A stretch of DNA of 64,000 nt from Eubacterium sp. (GTDB taxonomy: Bacteria; Bacillota; Clostridia; Oscillospirales; Acutalibacteraceae), in assembly GCA_017463985.1 (NCBI GenBank), contig JAFUEH010000014.1:44664-108663 (forward strand). Direction: 5' to 3'. The stretch's first letter is position 1; the number at the start of each line of letters is the position of its first letter. The position numbers and the translations under genes were made by a program. Positions 26,087-33,226 of the stretch are shown here, piece after piece. Under the pieces are notes generated by a model. It was not told the DNA's origin and did no database searches. It was given only the letters and a program-made list of their open reading frames with translations.

Positions 26087-26736
26087 CAGCTGACCGTGAA
26101 AAAATGATCACCGATAATATAGGACTTGTTCATGCGATCGCCAACCGCTTTCGTTCCCGCGGCGCGGATTACGACGACCTGTTTCAGGCCGGTTGCGTGG
26201 GACTGATCAAAGCGGTTGACCGATTTGATGAAAGCAGAGGCTTTATGTTTTCAACTTATGCCGTGCCGGTGATCATGGGTGAGATCCGTCGGCTGTTCCG
26301 CGACGGCGGTGCTGTCAAGGTATCGCGCGCCATGAAGGAGCAGTCGCTGCGTGTGCAGACAGTGCGTGATGAGTTTATGCGTACTGCGCTGCGTGAACCG
26401 ACTGTGACGGAGCTGTCTGAGCTGACAGGCATTGATGTGCCTGAGCTGTGCGAGATTCTGAATGTCATTACGCCGGTGCTTTCACTGAGTGTTGACAGCG
26501 ACGAGGGAGGGGAGGAGCTGGATATTCCGGTGGATAACAGCGACAGCTTCTTTGAACGTATGGCAGTCAGGGAATTGCTTTCCCGACTTTCAGCACAGGA
26601 GCAGCAGCTATTGCAGCTGCGCTATTATCAAGGCAAAACGCAGTGCGAGGTCGCCGCCGTGCTGGGTATTTCTCAGGTGCAGGTCTCGCGCCGAGAAAAA
26701 GCGATCCTCAATAAGCTCCGCTCCGGTCTTTTATAA
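26080..26736 (+). CDS. sigF: Sporulation sigma factor F
   Basis: A sigma-70-family factor of 218 residues for early forespore transcription. Region 2 is visible in IGLVHAIANRF, YDDLFQAGCVGLIKAVDRFDESRGFMFSTYAVPVIMGEIRR. Region 3 is in REPTVTELSELTGID. The region 4 helix-turn-helix is in YQGKTQCEVAAVLGISQVQVSRREKAIL. The start is ATG 26080, overlapping the spoIIAB stop; the open frame extends to 25999 inside spoIIAB and is not supported. Slightly shorter than the 250 residues common in Bacillus. Confidence 0.94.
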   Translation: MVTADREKMITDNIGLVHAIANRFRSRGADYDDLFQAGCVGLIKAVDRFDESRGFMFSTYAVPVIMGEIRRLFRDGGAVKVSRAMKEQSLRVQTVRDEFMRTALREPTVTELSELTGIDVPELCEILNVITPVLSLSVDSDEGGEELDIPVDNSDSFFERMAVRELLSRLSAQEQQLLQLRYYQGKTQCEVAAVLGISQVQVSRREKAILNKLRSGLL

Positions 26737-26739
26737 GCT

Positions 26740-27028
26740 AGTGATGTTTGCATCTTCGGCGCAAGTGATGTTGTTTGTTGTGCAAACAGTGATGTGATGT
26801 GTTTCCACTGCAGATTTTTTGCATATCATATATGTATTTCTGTTTTTTTAGTGATGTTTGCACCTTCGGCGCAAGTGATGTTGTTTGTTTTTGCAAACAG
26901 TGATGTTATGCGGCGTTGCCGCAAAGTGATGTGATGTGTTCCTCTGTCACGCGCAAAGCGCACATCACTCGCCGTAGGCGTACATCACGCACGCAGTGCG
27001 CATCACGTTCCGCACAGCGGGACACATC
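26740..27028. repeat. Array of short hairpins with GTGATG / CATCAC spacers
   Basis: A partial copy (about 26740-26802) is followed by a full copy (26850-27028). In the full copy short stems with mostly 3-6-nt loops (TTGC../GCAA, TGTTTG/CAAACA, GCGGC-GTT-GCCGC, GCGC-AAA-GCGC, CGCC-GTA-GGCG, CGCAC-GCA-GTGCG, GTTCCGC-ACA-GCGGGAC) are separated by GTGATG on the left and CATCAC on the right. The spacers can pair with each other, giving one large branched inverted repeat. It has no coding capacity and no transposase. It may be a dispersed intergenic repeat or MITE-like element; its function is unknown. Confidence 0.8.
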
Positions 27029-27038
27029 GTTCAAAAAA

Positions 27039-27072
27039 GCGCCTTTTGTCAGTAGACAAAAGACGCATTTTT
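27039..27072. terminator. Intrinsic terminator, likely the original tRNA-Trp terminator
   Basis: A 12-bp stem (27039-27050 with 27055-27066) carries T runs on both strands. On the minus strand it directly follows the 20-bp tRNA 3'-end scar at 27076-27095, the same order as tRNA then terminator. Confidence 0.7.
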
Positions 27073-27075
27073 TGA

Positions 27076-27095
27076 TGGCAGGGGCAGAAGGACTT
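27076..27095 (-). repeat. 20-bp scar of the tRNA-Trp 3' end
   Basis: Identical to the last 20 bp (including CCA) of tRNA-Trp at 37469-37488 and to the left attachment repeat. It marks an older site-specific integration or excision event outside the present element. Confidence 0.7.
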
Positions 27096-27109
27096 TCTTC
27101 TCAGCTATC

Positions 27110-27130
27110 GAAAGGTCCACTGGACCTTTC
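27110..27130. repeat. Perfect 9-bp inverted repeat
   Basis: GAAAGGTCC-ACT-GGACCTTTC lies within the 136-bp segment between the two tRNA scars. It is part of a remnant with no coding potential. Confidence 0.6.
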
Positions 27131-27199
27131 TCCCAATCGCGCCAACTGCGGCGGCGCTCTTGGAGTTCGTTTCAAGCCCTTCGCACTTCACGGAAGTGA

Positions 27200-27228
27200 A
27201 AAGAGACCGCATTAAGCGGTCTCTTTCC
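27200..27228 (-). terminator. Terminator next to the left attachment site
   Basis: An 11-bp perfect stem (27200-27210 with 27216-27226). On the minus strand it follows immediately after the CCA end of the tRNA fragment at 27232. Confidence 0.7.
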
Positions 27229-27231
27229 CCT

Positions 27232-27276
27232 TGGCAGGGGCAGAAGGACTTGAACCCTCGGCACGCGGTTTTGGAG
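27232..27276. repeat. Left attachment site (attL), 45 bp
   Basis: Identical to 37469-37513. It carries the T arm, variable region, 3' anticodon arm and CCA end of tRNA-Trp but lacks the 5' half, so it is not a functional tRNA. Confidence 0.9.
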
Positions 27277-27417
27277 CTTTGGCTGTAATATAAATCCAAT
27301 ATTAATAGCATACATTATTCATTAATATTCTTTGATAATCAATAATTAATTATTGCTAAATTGCAATTATTATTGGTGTTTATTCCAAAGCGCAAAGACC
27401 AAATAAAGTCCAAATCA
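27277..27417. other. AT-rich end of the island, no gene
   Basis: About 140 bp between attL and the DUF3846 stop codon hold AT-rich sequence with short repeats of TAATTATT type. This would be the arm-type integrase binding region; no gene is seen. Confidence 0.4.
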
Positions 27418-27828
27418 TTATTTATTTTCTGGTATGTATTTAATTGGTAATATTTTACCTTCCTCATTTCTAATGAAGATTTCAGGATAATAATATTTTG
27501 ATAAATATTTATCGACTACTTCGCTTGGAATATCAATTAACTCATAGCCGTTGTCACCACATAAAAATGCATTTCCACCTGCGATAGTTATCATATTTCC
27601 ATATTCATCATAAATCGCTCTGTTAAGTGTAGAACCGTTTATAAGCCCTTCTTCATTAACTACTGCAAAAACACCTTGCTCAATGCTTACAAGTTCTATC
27701 AACGATTTTTCACCTCTGTTGGAAACTAAATTTTGTAATGCTTTTAATCTATCACTTTTGATATCAACTTCAATTATTTTTGCGAATTTGTTAACAGGCA
27801 AATATAAAACTCTCATTTTATCTTTCAT
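27418..27828 (-). CDS. DUF3846 domain protein
   Basis: 136 residues. The pattern MRVLYLPVNKFAKIIEVD, then SIEQGVFAVVNEEGLINGSTLNRAIYDEYGNMITIAGGNAFLCG matches the DUF3846 family, common on phages, plasmids and ICEs of Bacillota. The function is unknown; some relatives are linked to anti-restriction-type islands, but nothing here proves it. GGAGG lies 9 bp before the ATG. It overlaps the integrase stop by 11 bp and is probably co-transcribed with it. Confidence 0.75.
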   Translation of the reverse strand: MKDKMRVLYLPVNKFAKIIEVDIKSDRLKALQNLVSNRGEKSLIELVSIEQGVFAVVNEEGLINGSTLNRAIYDEYGNMITIAGGNAFLCGDNGYELIDIPSEVVDKYLSKYYYPEIFIRNEEGKILPIKYIPENK

Positions 27829-29203
27829 TTTTATTTCCTCCGCTTTTTAATATTTCAGCCAATGAATCTGAAGCTATTGCGTCTGCAGTTTTTAATTCGT
27901 GAGTATATACATTTAGCGTAGTTGAAGCAACTGAATGTCCTAACCTTCCTGCGACAGTTCTTATATCTACACCTTCGCTTATGAGCAAAGTTGCATTTGT
28001 ATGTCTTAATCCGTGTAAGGTAATATCGGGCAAATTATTTCTTGCTGTGAATTTCCTAAGCCAAGAATAAGGGGTTGAAAGGTTCATAGGCAATCCATTC
28101 CATTGAGTGAATAATCTATCCGTCTCTACCCACTTATCTCCGACAGAGTTTCGCTGATTATCTTGCCATTTGTTGTAGTCCTTTAACATATGTAATAAAT
28201 CGTTAGAAATCTTTATACTTCGTCTTGAGGATTTTGTTTTAACATCATCAGTGTAAGTTCCTCGTTCGGTTGAATACTGAGATGTTCTATTTATTGAGAT
28301 TACTGCGTTTTCAAAGTCAATGTCCTTCCATTCTAAACCCATTAGTTCTCCTCTACGCATACCGCAGAAAATAAGTAAATTAAATATAAGCTTATATGGA
28401 TACGGCTCACCATTAATAAGGTCAAGCATTTTTATAGTTTCTTCTTTATTAAGATACTTAATGTCACTCCTTTGTACTTTCGGCGTATCTATCCTGCGAC
28501 ACGGATTATACATTATATATCCCCACTTTACAGCCTTTTCAAGGACAGCAGATATAAAAGCGTGATAATGCTTAATTGTTTGCGGTGATAAGGCTCTAAC
28601 CCTATCTTTTGGTTCAAATATGTCATTTAATTCTGTGTTTAAAGCATCTGCAATTTTCTTAGCTGTAGTATACGAAACAGGTGTTCCTTTTCTTGCACTC
28701 CGTAGCGTAGTATCTGATACGCCTGATACCGTGCAGAACCCTGAAATTGTAATTTTTAAATCACGTAGTAATCTATCTATGTCAATGCTCAAAAAGTATG
28801 AATTGACATTTTTAACCCCATTTTCAGAAAGGTTATTATAAAAGGTCAGTAAATGCTGTGGCTGTAAACGGTTAATCCTAATATGACCTATGCCTTGATA
28901 TACCCTTTCCTTAAAACCTTTGTACCTCATTAAAGTTTTATGCCTAAGCTGTGGTTCAGCATAATCCTTGAACCATATTTCACAGAAATCCCGAAACTTA
29001 ATATTACCGTTTGCAAGCTGACCTGATTTAACTTCTTCTTCAAACATTATTGCCTGCCTTTGCAGTTCTTTTTCAATTTGTTTTTCAGTCATATAAGGTG
29101 TAGGCTTCCAAGTCTTAGTTCTTACAATTTGCTTGTTTTCATAATCATATCCAAGGCTTACCCTAATCCTATATGAATTTCCTCTTTTTGTTATAGTAGC
29201 CAT
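27818..29203 (-). CDS. int: Tyrosine site-specific integrase with an inserted HTH domain
   Basis: 461 residues from ATG 29203 (MATITKRGNSYRIRVSLGYD, the AP2-like arm-binding start); another ATG at 29236 is possible. The core-binding region is split by a Cro/C1-type helix-turn-helix (ITISGFCTVSGVSDTTLRSARKGTPVSYTTAKKIADALN) near residues 150-190, as in a known clade of Clostridia integrases. Catalytic residues: Arg in CGMRRGELMGLEW, His-x-x-Arg in LHGLRHTNATLL, and His plus nucleophilic Tyr in GHSVASTTLNVYTHE. It lies next to attL and presumably inserts the island into tRNA-Trp. Confidence 0.95.
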   Translation of the reverse strand: MATITKRGNSYRIRVSLGYDYENKQIVRTKTWKPTPYMTEKQIEKELQRQAIMFEEEVKSGQLANGNIKFRDFCEIWFKDYAEPQLRHKTLMRYKGFKERVYQGIGHIRINRLQPQHLLTFYNNLSENGVKNVNSYFLSIDIDRLLRDLKITISGFCTVSGVSDTTLRSARKGTPVSYTTAKKIADALNTELNDIFEPKDRVRALSPQTIKHYHAFISAVLEKAVKWGYIMYNPCRRIDTPKVQRSDIKYLNKEETIKMLDLINGEPYPYKLIFNLLIFCGMRRGELMGLEWKDIDFENAVISINRTSQYSTERGTYTDDVKTKSSRRSIKISNDLLHMLKDYNKWQDNQRNSVGDKWVETDRLFTQWNGLPMNLSTPYSWLRKFTARNNLPDITLHGLRHTNATLLISEGVDIRTVAGRLGHSVASTTLNVYTHELKTADAIASDSLAEILKSGGNKNER

Positions 29204-29275
29204 ATATACAATTTTCCTTTCTTGTTTTATCTCCATAACCTCAAATACCGCCAGTATTGGCGGTATTATGGTTGA

Positions 29276-31585
29276 TTAGAAACTGACGATATCCTCGTCA
29301 AAATCTTCACAGATGTTATTTGTATTGTCTGTAGTTTTAAGCGTATCCTCTAAGTTAACGGCATAGTCCGGTAGTTCCCTATAATTTTCATTATAGATAG
29401 AAATAACTGTACCAGCTGCTGTTGCCGTCGTTCTAAAAGATATTCCTACTGTTTCTAAGTTGCTCTTAATTCCATTAAGTCGCCTTGATAATACATTAGG
29501 CTGCTTTGGAAAATCAAAGCTCTTAAAACCGCTGTATTCACAATCTTTTAGTTTAAGCAATTCTGAATATAATTCTGAAACTTTTCCTTCCCACTCGGCA
29601 CTATTAACCTTGGTATTCATAAATTTGATTATGAGGTCAGCAACAGTATCGGAGTTTAAAACTTCAATATTTTGTGAATTAATATTGTTTTTATACTCTT
29701 CTAAAAACTGATTGCCGAAATTTCCTAATGCTTCGCCTATCGCATATCCCCACCGACAAAAATCAGCCATTCGAGGCAACTTATCAAGCGAGATATTCTC
29801 GTAAATGTTCATCGCTTTGGACAACACATTAAAAATACCGCCGAGAATGAAAGGTAAATCCTTTTCAAACTCATTTTCAAGAGCCGTTAGTTCCTTTCGG
29901 TTTTCCTCTTTAATTCTTGAAAGTTCGATAAGTATAGCCCTGTCAAGTAAATCAGGTTTGGTAGCTACATTATTAATACCGTTTAACGCTATGCATTTTT
30001 GAAACTTATAAATGCAATCGTCGTTATCGGAATATAGCTTACGCTTTTGAATACCGTCGCCCGTGATTGCACGGCACAATATATCACTTATGTCATCACT
30101 AATGCTTGACACATTATCGAACGGTAAAAACCAATGCTTAGAAAGGTTTACTATCATATTGTCAAGGTTCTTGGGCATTGTTAAAGTATCAAGTTCTGAT
30201 GGGTCAATAACCCTTTTCAGTAGCTTACAAGCCGTGCTCTTTGCTGCTCCTTTTTCGCCGTAGAAAATCGGCATTGGATGCGGTATTCCTGGTACAAAGC
30301 AGGAAATCATCCAACATAGGAAAAGGATTTTATTGCTCGAAATATTAATATAATTAAGTATCCGAACAACATCGCCATCAGGATTTGGTTCAACCTGAGA
30401 TTTATGATGAGCGTGTCGTATAAAGATTGAAGGTGGATTACTATCCACACTCCAACCAGCTTTATTAATATTGACAGCTTCCCAATTTGGGTTAGTAAGG
30501 CAATAATAAAAACAATCATTGTAACAAGCTACCCTTGTAGATACCTCAACACTATCTGCATTATCGTATTTAGCGTTTGCAGATAGAACAGTAATTACCT
30601 GAGACATAATATCTTTTTTACACACTTTACGACTACTGTCATAATAAAGTTTTGTAATATATTCTTTAAACTGACCGCTATTAATATTGACAACTTCCCT
30701 ATGGTTATTTCTCAGAATTACAGCATAAGGGTTGTTAATATTATCATGAAAAAATGTAATTCCAGAAGCGAGTACAAGTCTGATAATCTGCTCAGCTTGA
30801 CTCTCTTTTTCAGTTGAAGTTGTATCTAATGATTCACTTTCGCTAGAAAAATAATTTTCAATGTCAAGCTCTGGCAACATTTTTATTTCTTCCATAGAAT
30901 GACCTTTTTCAAGCCAATCATAAACATCTTCTTTCTCTTCAAGGTCATTAAGTTTGATTACTCTGGCATAAGGAAGGTTTTGTTTGATTGTAAAGGCATA
31001 CTTGAAACCAGGTTTGTCATTATCAGGCAAGATAATTACTTCTTTGTCTTTGAAATACTTATTATAACTATCATACCATGGAGATTTTGCCCCTGTATCG
31101 AGTGTAGTAGCTGTATATCCAAGCTGAATTAACTTATTTGCACATTTTTCACCTTCTACAAAATAAATTGTATCTGCACCTATTACAGCAGGGAGATTGT
31201 AAGGAACACTATTGCAAGTTTTTCCTCGTTCTCCATTGGGAGTTTCAAACAGAAAACTTTTTTTGCCGTCCTTCTTGTAAAACTTAATTTTTCTGTAGAG
31301 TGTATTTTCAAATTCATCCTGATAATCATATGCTTCTCCTTCGTTATTTAAAATATGGTCATTTTTTCCAATATACATATCTTTCTTATCAAATGATAAA
31401 GCAGACAGTATATCTTCATATCTGCAACCAGCGTGGCAGTTAAGTAAAATTCTATTTTCGTCAACCTTAATTGAAAGGCTTGGGTTGTTGTCATCATGTG
31501 CAGGACAGCAAGCAGTATACTGTCCTTTTGATGTTTCCTTAACCTTATTTAAAAAAGAAAGAAATTCATTTATATTATTAAACAT
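29276..31585 (-). CDS. Primase-helicase replication protein of the island
   Basis: 769 residues from ATG 31585 (a GTG at 31594 is possible). The N-terminus is a CHC2-type zinc finger (CCPAHDD...LNCHAGC, residues 25-55). A TOPRIM domain follows with YFVEGEKCANKL and ILPDNDKPG near residues 145-195. The second half is an ATPase with Walker A in FYGEKGAAKSTACKLL, Walker B in HWFLPFDNVSSI and sensor-like CIALNGINNVATKPDLLDRA. This primase plus helicase layout is typical of satellites and plasmid-like islands that replicate after excision. It overlaps the excisionase-like gene, implying one operon. Confidence 0.88.
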   Translation of the reverse strand: MFNNINEFLSFLNKVKETSKGQYTACCPAHDDNNPSLSIKVDENRILLNCHAGCRYEDILSALSFDKKDMYIGKNDHILNNEGEAYDYQDEFENTLYRKIKFYKKDGKKSFLFETPNGERGKTCNSVPYNLPAVIGADTIYFVEGEKCANKLIQLGYTATTLDTGAKSPWYDSYNKYFKDKEVIILPDNDKPGFKYAFTIKQNLPYARVIKLNDLEEKEDVYDWLEKGHSMEEIKMLPELDIENYFSSESESLDTTSTEKESQAEQIIRLVLASGITFFHDNINNPYAVILRNNHREVVNINSGQFKEYITKLYYDSSRKVCKKDIMSQVITVLSANAKYDNADSVEVSTRVACYNDCFYYCLTNPNWEAVNINKAGWSVDSNPPSIFIRHAHHKSQVEPNPDGDVVRILNYINISSNKILFLCWMISCFVPGIPHPMPIFYGEKGAAKSTACKLLKRVIDPSELDTLTMPKNLDNMIVNLSKHWFLPFDNVSSISDDISDILCRAITGDGIQKRKLYSDNDDCIYKFQKCIALNGINNVATKPDLLDRAILIELSRIKEENRKELTALENEFEKDLPFILGGIFNVLSKAMNIYENISLDKLPRMADFCRWGYAIGEALGNFGNQFLEEYKNNINSQNIEVLNSDTVADLIIKFMNTKVNSAEWEGKVSELYSELLKLKDCEYSGFKSFDFPKQPNVLSRRLNGIKSNLETVGISFRTTATAAGTVISIYNENYRELPDYAVNLEDTLKTTDNTNNICEDFDEDIVSF

Positions 31586-31865
31586 TAGCAACACCCGCCT
31601 TTCTGTAATTAGAATAATCTATTTTAGTTGATATAGGTCTAATAGTGCCTGAATCATTATTAATAGAACACTCATTACAAAGGTAATTTTCCAGAATGTC
31701 CATATTAATTAGATTTTTTCTTCCTGCTTTAGATACAGGAATTTTACCTGATACTGTTAATGTTCGGATAAAGTTTTTAGAAATAGCAGTATTAGGGTCT
31801 AGAGACTTAATTTCATTGTAAGCCTCCTCAATTGTCCTCATTCGAGGAATGTTATTGTTTTGCAT
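31578..31865 (-). CDS. Excisionase-like DNA-binding protein
   Basis: 95 residues. The N-terminal RTIEEAYNEIKSLDPNTAISKNFIRTLTVSGKIPVSKAGRKNLINMDILENYL fits the winged-helix excisionase/MerR-like family found upstream of primases in Clostridia islands. The tail is not conserved as far as I can tell. It is the first gene of the leftward operon and divergent from the repressor, as expected for a recombination directionality or replication control protein. Confidence 0.75.
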   Translation of the reverse strand: MQNNNIPRMRTIEEAYNEIKSLDPNTAISKNFIRTLTVSGKIPVSKAGRKNLINMDILENYLCNECSINNDSGTIRPISTKIDYSNYRKAGVANV

Positions 31866-31895
31866 ATAATTTTACCTCTTTTAATTATCAAATTT

Positions 31896-31947
31896 CTCTT
31901 GCCTTTTACTGCTAAATGTTGTATTATAATATTATAAAAGACAAGAG
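31896..31947. promoter_or_regulatory. Inverted repeat upstream of the leftward operon
   Basis: CTCTTGCCTTTTA (31896-31908) and TAAAAGACAAGAG (31935-31947) are inverted copies with one mismatch. They flank the AT-rich segment containing TATAAT-like boxes that should serve the excisionase-primase-integrase operon. Operator candidate. Confidence 0.55.
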
Positions 31948-31969
31948 ACTTACGACTTGTTTTGCTGTT

Positions 31970-32008
31970 TAAGCACTGGTACTGCTTAAACAGCATTTTT
32001 CATTTTAT
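31970..32008 (+). terminator. Hairpin GCTGTTTAAGCA/TGCTTAAACAGC
   Basis: A 12-bp perfect stem with a 7-nt loop is followed by ATTTTTCATTTT on the plus strand. It lies in the divergent regulatory region, so it may end a short plus-strand transcript starting at the TATAAT-like boxes near 31925. Confidence 0.6.
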
Positions 32009-32154
32009 ACGCTGAATCGGCTAAAAAAGTCACCTCATTTCTGCCGCTTTTATTTGCGTGGCTTAATTATAAGCCCTCACAGTAAATTCGTAAAGCCCGA
32101 ACTTTACCGACATAATGTTATAATAATATTAACATCTTCAGAATAATTATTAAT

Positions 32155-32201
32155 TATTCTATAATAAATTTATTGACAAGTTAATTATTATAGAATATAC
32201 T
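32155..32201 (+). promoter_or_regulatory. Repressor promoter with a 13-bp palindromic operator
   Basis: TTGACA (32173-32178) and TATACT (32196-32201) are 17 bp apart. Perfect inverted 13-bp arms lie at 32155-32167 (upstream of -35) and 32185-32197 (over spacer and -10). A bound dimer would block this promoter, so autoregulation by the C1-type protein is likely. Confidence 0.7.
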
Positions 32202-32240
32202 GTATTTAAACAAATATAGTTTCTAAAATGAGGTGTTAAA

Positions 32241-32753
32241 ATGTCAATTTACAACGAACAAATTAAATTGAAAAATTTAAAAAAAGCTAGAAAAAAGAAG
32301 GGATTAACACAACAAAAACTTGCAGATTTAGCCCAAACTACTAAATCATCCATATCAGATTATGAAAAAGGTAAAGCAGCACCAAGAGCCGATACCCTTG
32401 TAAATATTGCTAAAGCACTAGATGTATCTCTTGACTGGCTCTGTGGTTTTACCGAAGAATATTCATACATTCAAAATGTTGTTAGTTCATTTATTTTGAT
32501 TCTTGATGTGTGTAAACCGTCAATTGCCATAAACAACAATATAGTTTCTCTGACCTTTGATACTGACACTAAGGATATTTCATCAAAAGAAATATTTGAT
32601 TTTATAGATAAATATAAAAGCTTGATGACATTCAGAGATAACAAAAATGTTGATGTAACTACATATGAAGGTATCAGGGATGATTTACTTAAAAGATACA
32701 AAGACCTTCCAAAATATCCTGACTATAATGTTTTAAAGGAATTTGAAGATTAG
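32241..32753 (+). CDS. C1/Cro-type repressor of the island
   Basis: 170 residues. An HTH_3 domain occupies residues 10-65 (LKKARKKKGLTQQKLADLAQTTKSSISDYEKGKAAPRADTLVNIAKALDVSLDWLCG). The C-terminal part has no visible peptidase motif, so LexA-like self-cleavage is not supported. GAGGTG precedes the ATG. Divergent to the excisionase-primase-integrase operon, it is the obvious candidate for keeping the island quiescent. Confidence 0.88.
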   Translation: MSIYNEQIKLKNLKKARKKKGLTQQKLADLAQTTKSSISDYEKGKAAPRADTLVNIAKALDVSLDWLCGFTEEYSYIQNVVSSFILILDVCKPSIAINNNIVSLTFDTDTKDISSKEIFDFIDKYKSLMTFRDNKNVDVTTYEGIRDDLLKRYKDLPKYPDYNVLKEFED

Positions 32754-32977
32754 AATTATGTATATATAATTTTGATTTTGATGATATTCATTTTTAAAAC
32801 CGCCATATGAAAAAGCCTGTTATAGTAATAAGAATGAAGATATTGGTGATATTGGTGATATTGGTGGTTTTTTAGAATTTAATTTTTAACTCTTGACTAT
32901 TATGTCGAGAGTTATTTTTTTCATAAAAAATAAACCTTCCCGAAAAAACATCAAAAAGGTTCAGCTAATTGTTAATA
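32754..32977 (+). terminator. Repressor 3' region with terminator, otherwise empty
   Basis: The stretch includes a short tandem GATATTGGT repeat (32850-32868) and a terminator with stem AACTCTTGAC/GTCGAGAGTT and a T run near 32888-32920. No gene seen. Confidence 0.6.
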
Positions 32978-33006
32978 TTGATATTTTATTTCTTATATGC
33001 TATAAT
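32978..33006 (+). promoter_or_regulatory. Promoter of the cargo gene leader
   Basis: TTGATA (32978-32983) and TATAAT (33001-33006) have 17-bp spacing; start of transcription near 33013. Confidence 0.7.
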
Positions 33007-33012
33007 GAATAT

Positions 33013-33200
33013 GCCAAATAATTTTCCTAATTGAATATTTTTTCCAAATAATAAGGGAAGTACTATTTTTATCTCTTGGTAAAAATGCAGCTTCTTTTAT
33101 TCAGGTGCTTCTTTTTATTTGGAATACTTGGGAAAATTGTTTGGCGACAATCGAAGTCTGCGTTTTATTGCGTATGGCTTCGGCTGTGCGCATTTTTTAT
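33013..33200 (+). ncRNA. Structured leader or small RNA before the cargo gene
   Basis: Three nested pairings are visible. CCAAATAATTTTCC near 33015 pairs with GGAAAATTGTTTGG near 33132. TTCCAAATAA near 33049 pairs with TTATTTGGAA near 33116. ATTTTTA/TAAAAAT forms a small hairpin near 33070. A terminator-like hairpin GCGTATGGC-TTCG-GCTGTGCGC followed by ATTTTTTATTTT lies at 33171-33205. It would give a free RNA of about 190 nt, with the cargo gene reached by read-through. It may be an attenuator or an independent sRNA; the family is unknown. Confidence 0.55.
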
Positions 33201-33226
33201 TTTAGTATATCTTTTGAGGTGAACGT

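Noticed and set aside
26740-27028. CRISPR-like spacing of the repeated GTGATG units
   Set aside because: The repeats are 6 bp, change orientation halfway, and the segments between them are self-complementary hairpins; no cas genes are nearby.
26916-27215. 99-aa plus-strand ORF across the hairpin array and tRNA scars
   Set aside because: Low-complexity Arg/Ser/Thr-rich translation of repeats; no ribosome site.
27232-27276. Second tRNA-Trp gene
   Set aside because: Only the 3' 45 bp are present; the D arm and 5' acceptor strand are missing, so it is an attachment-site duplicate.
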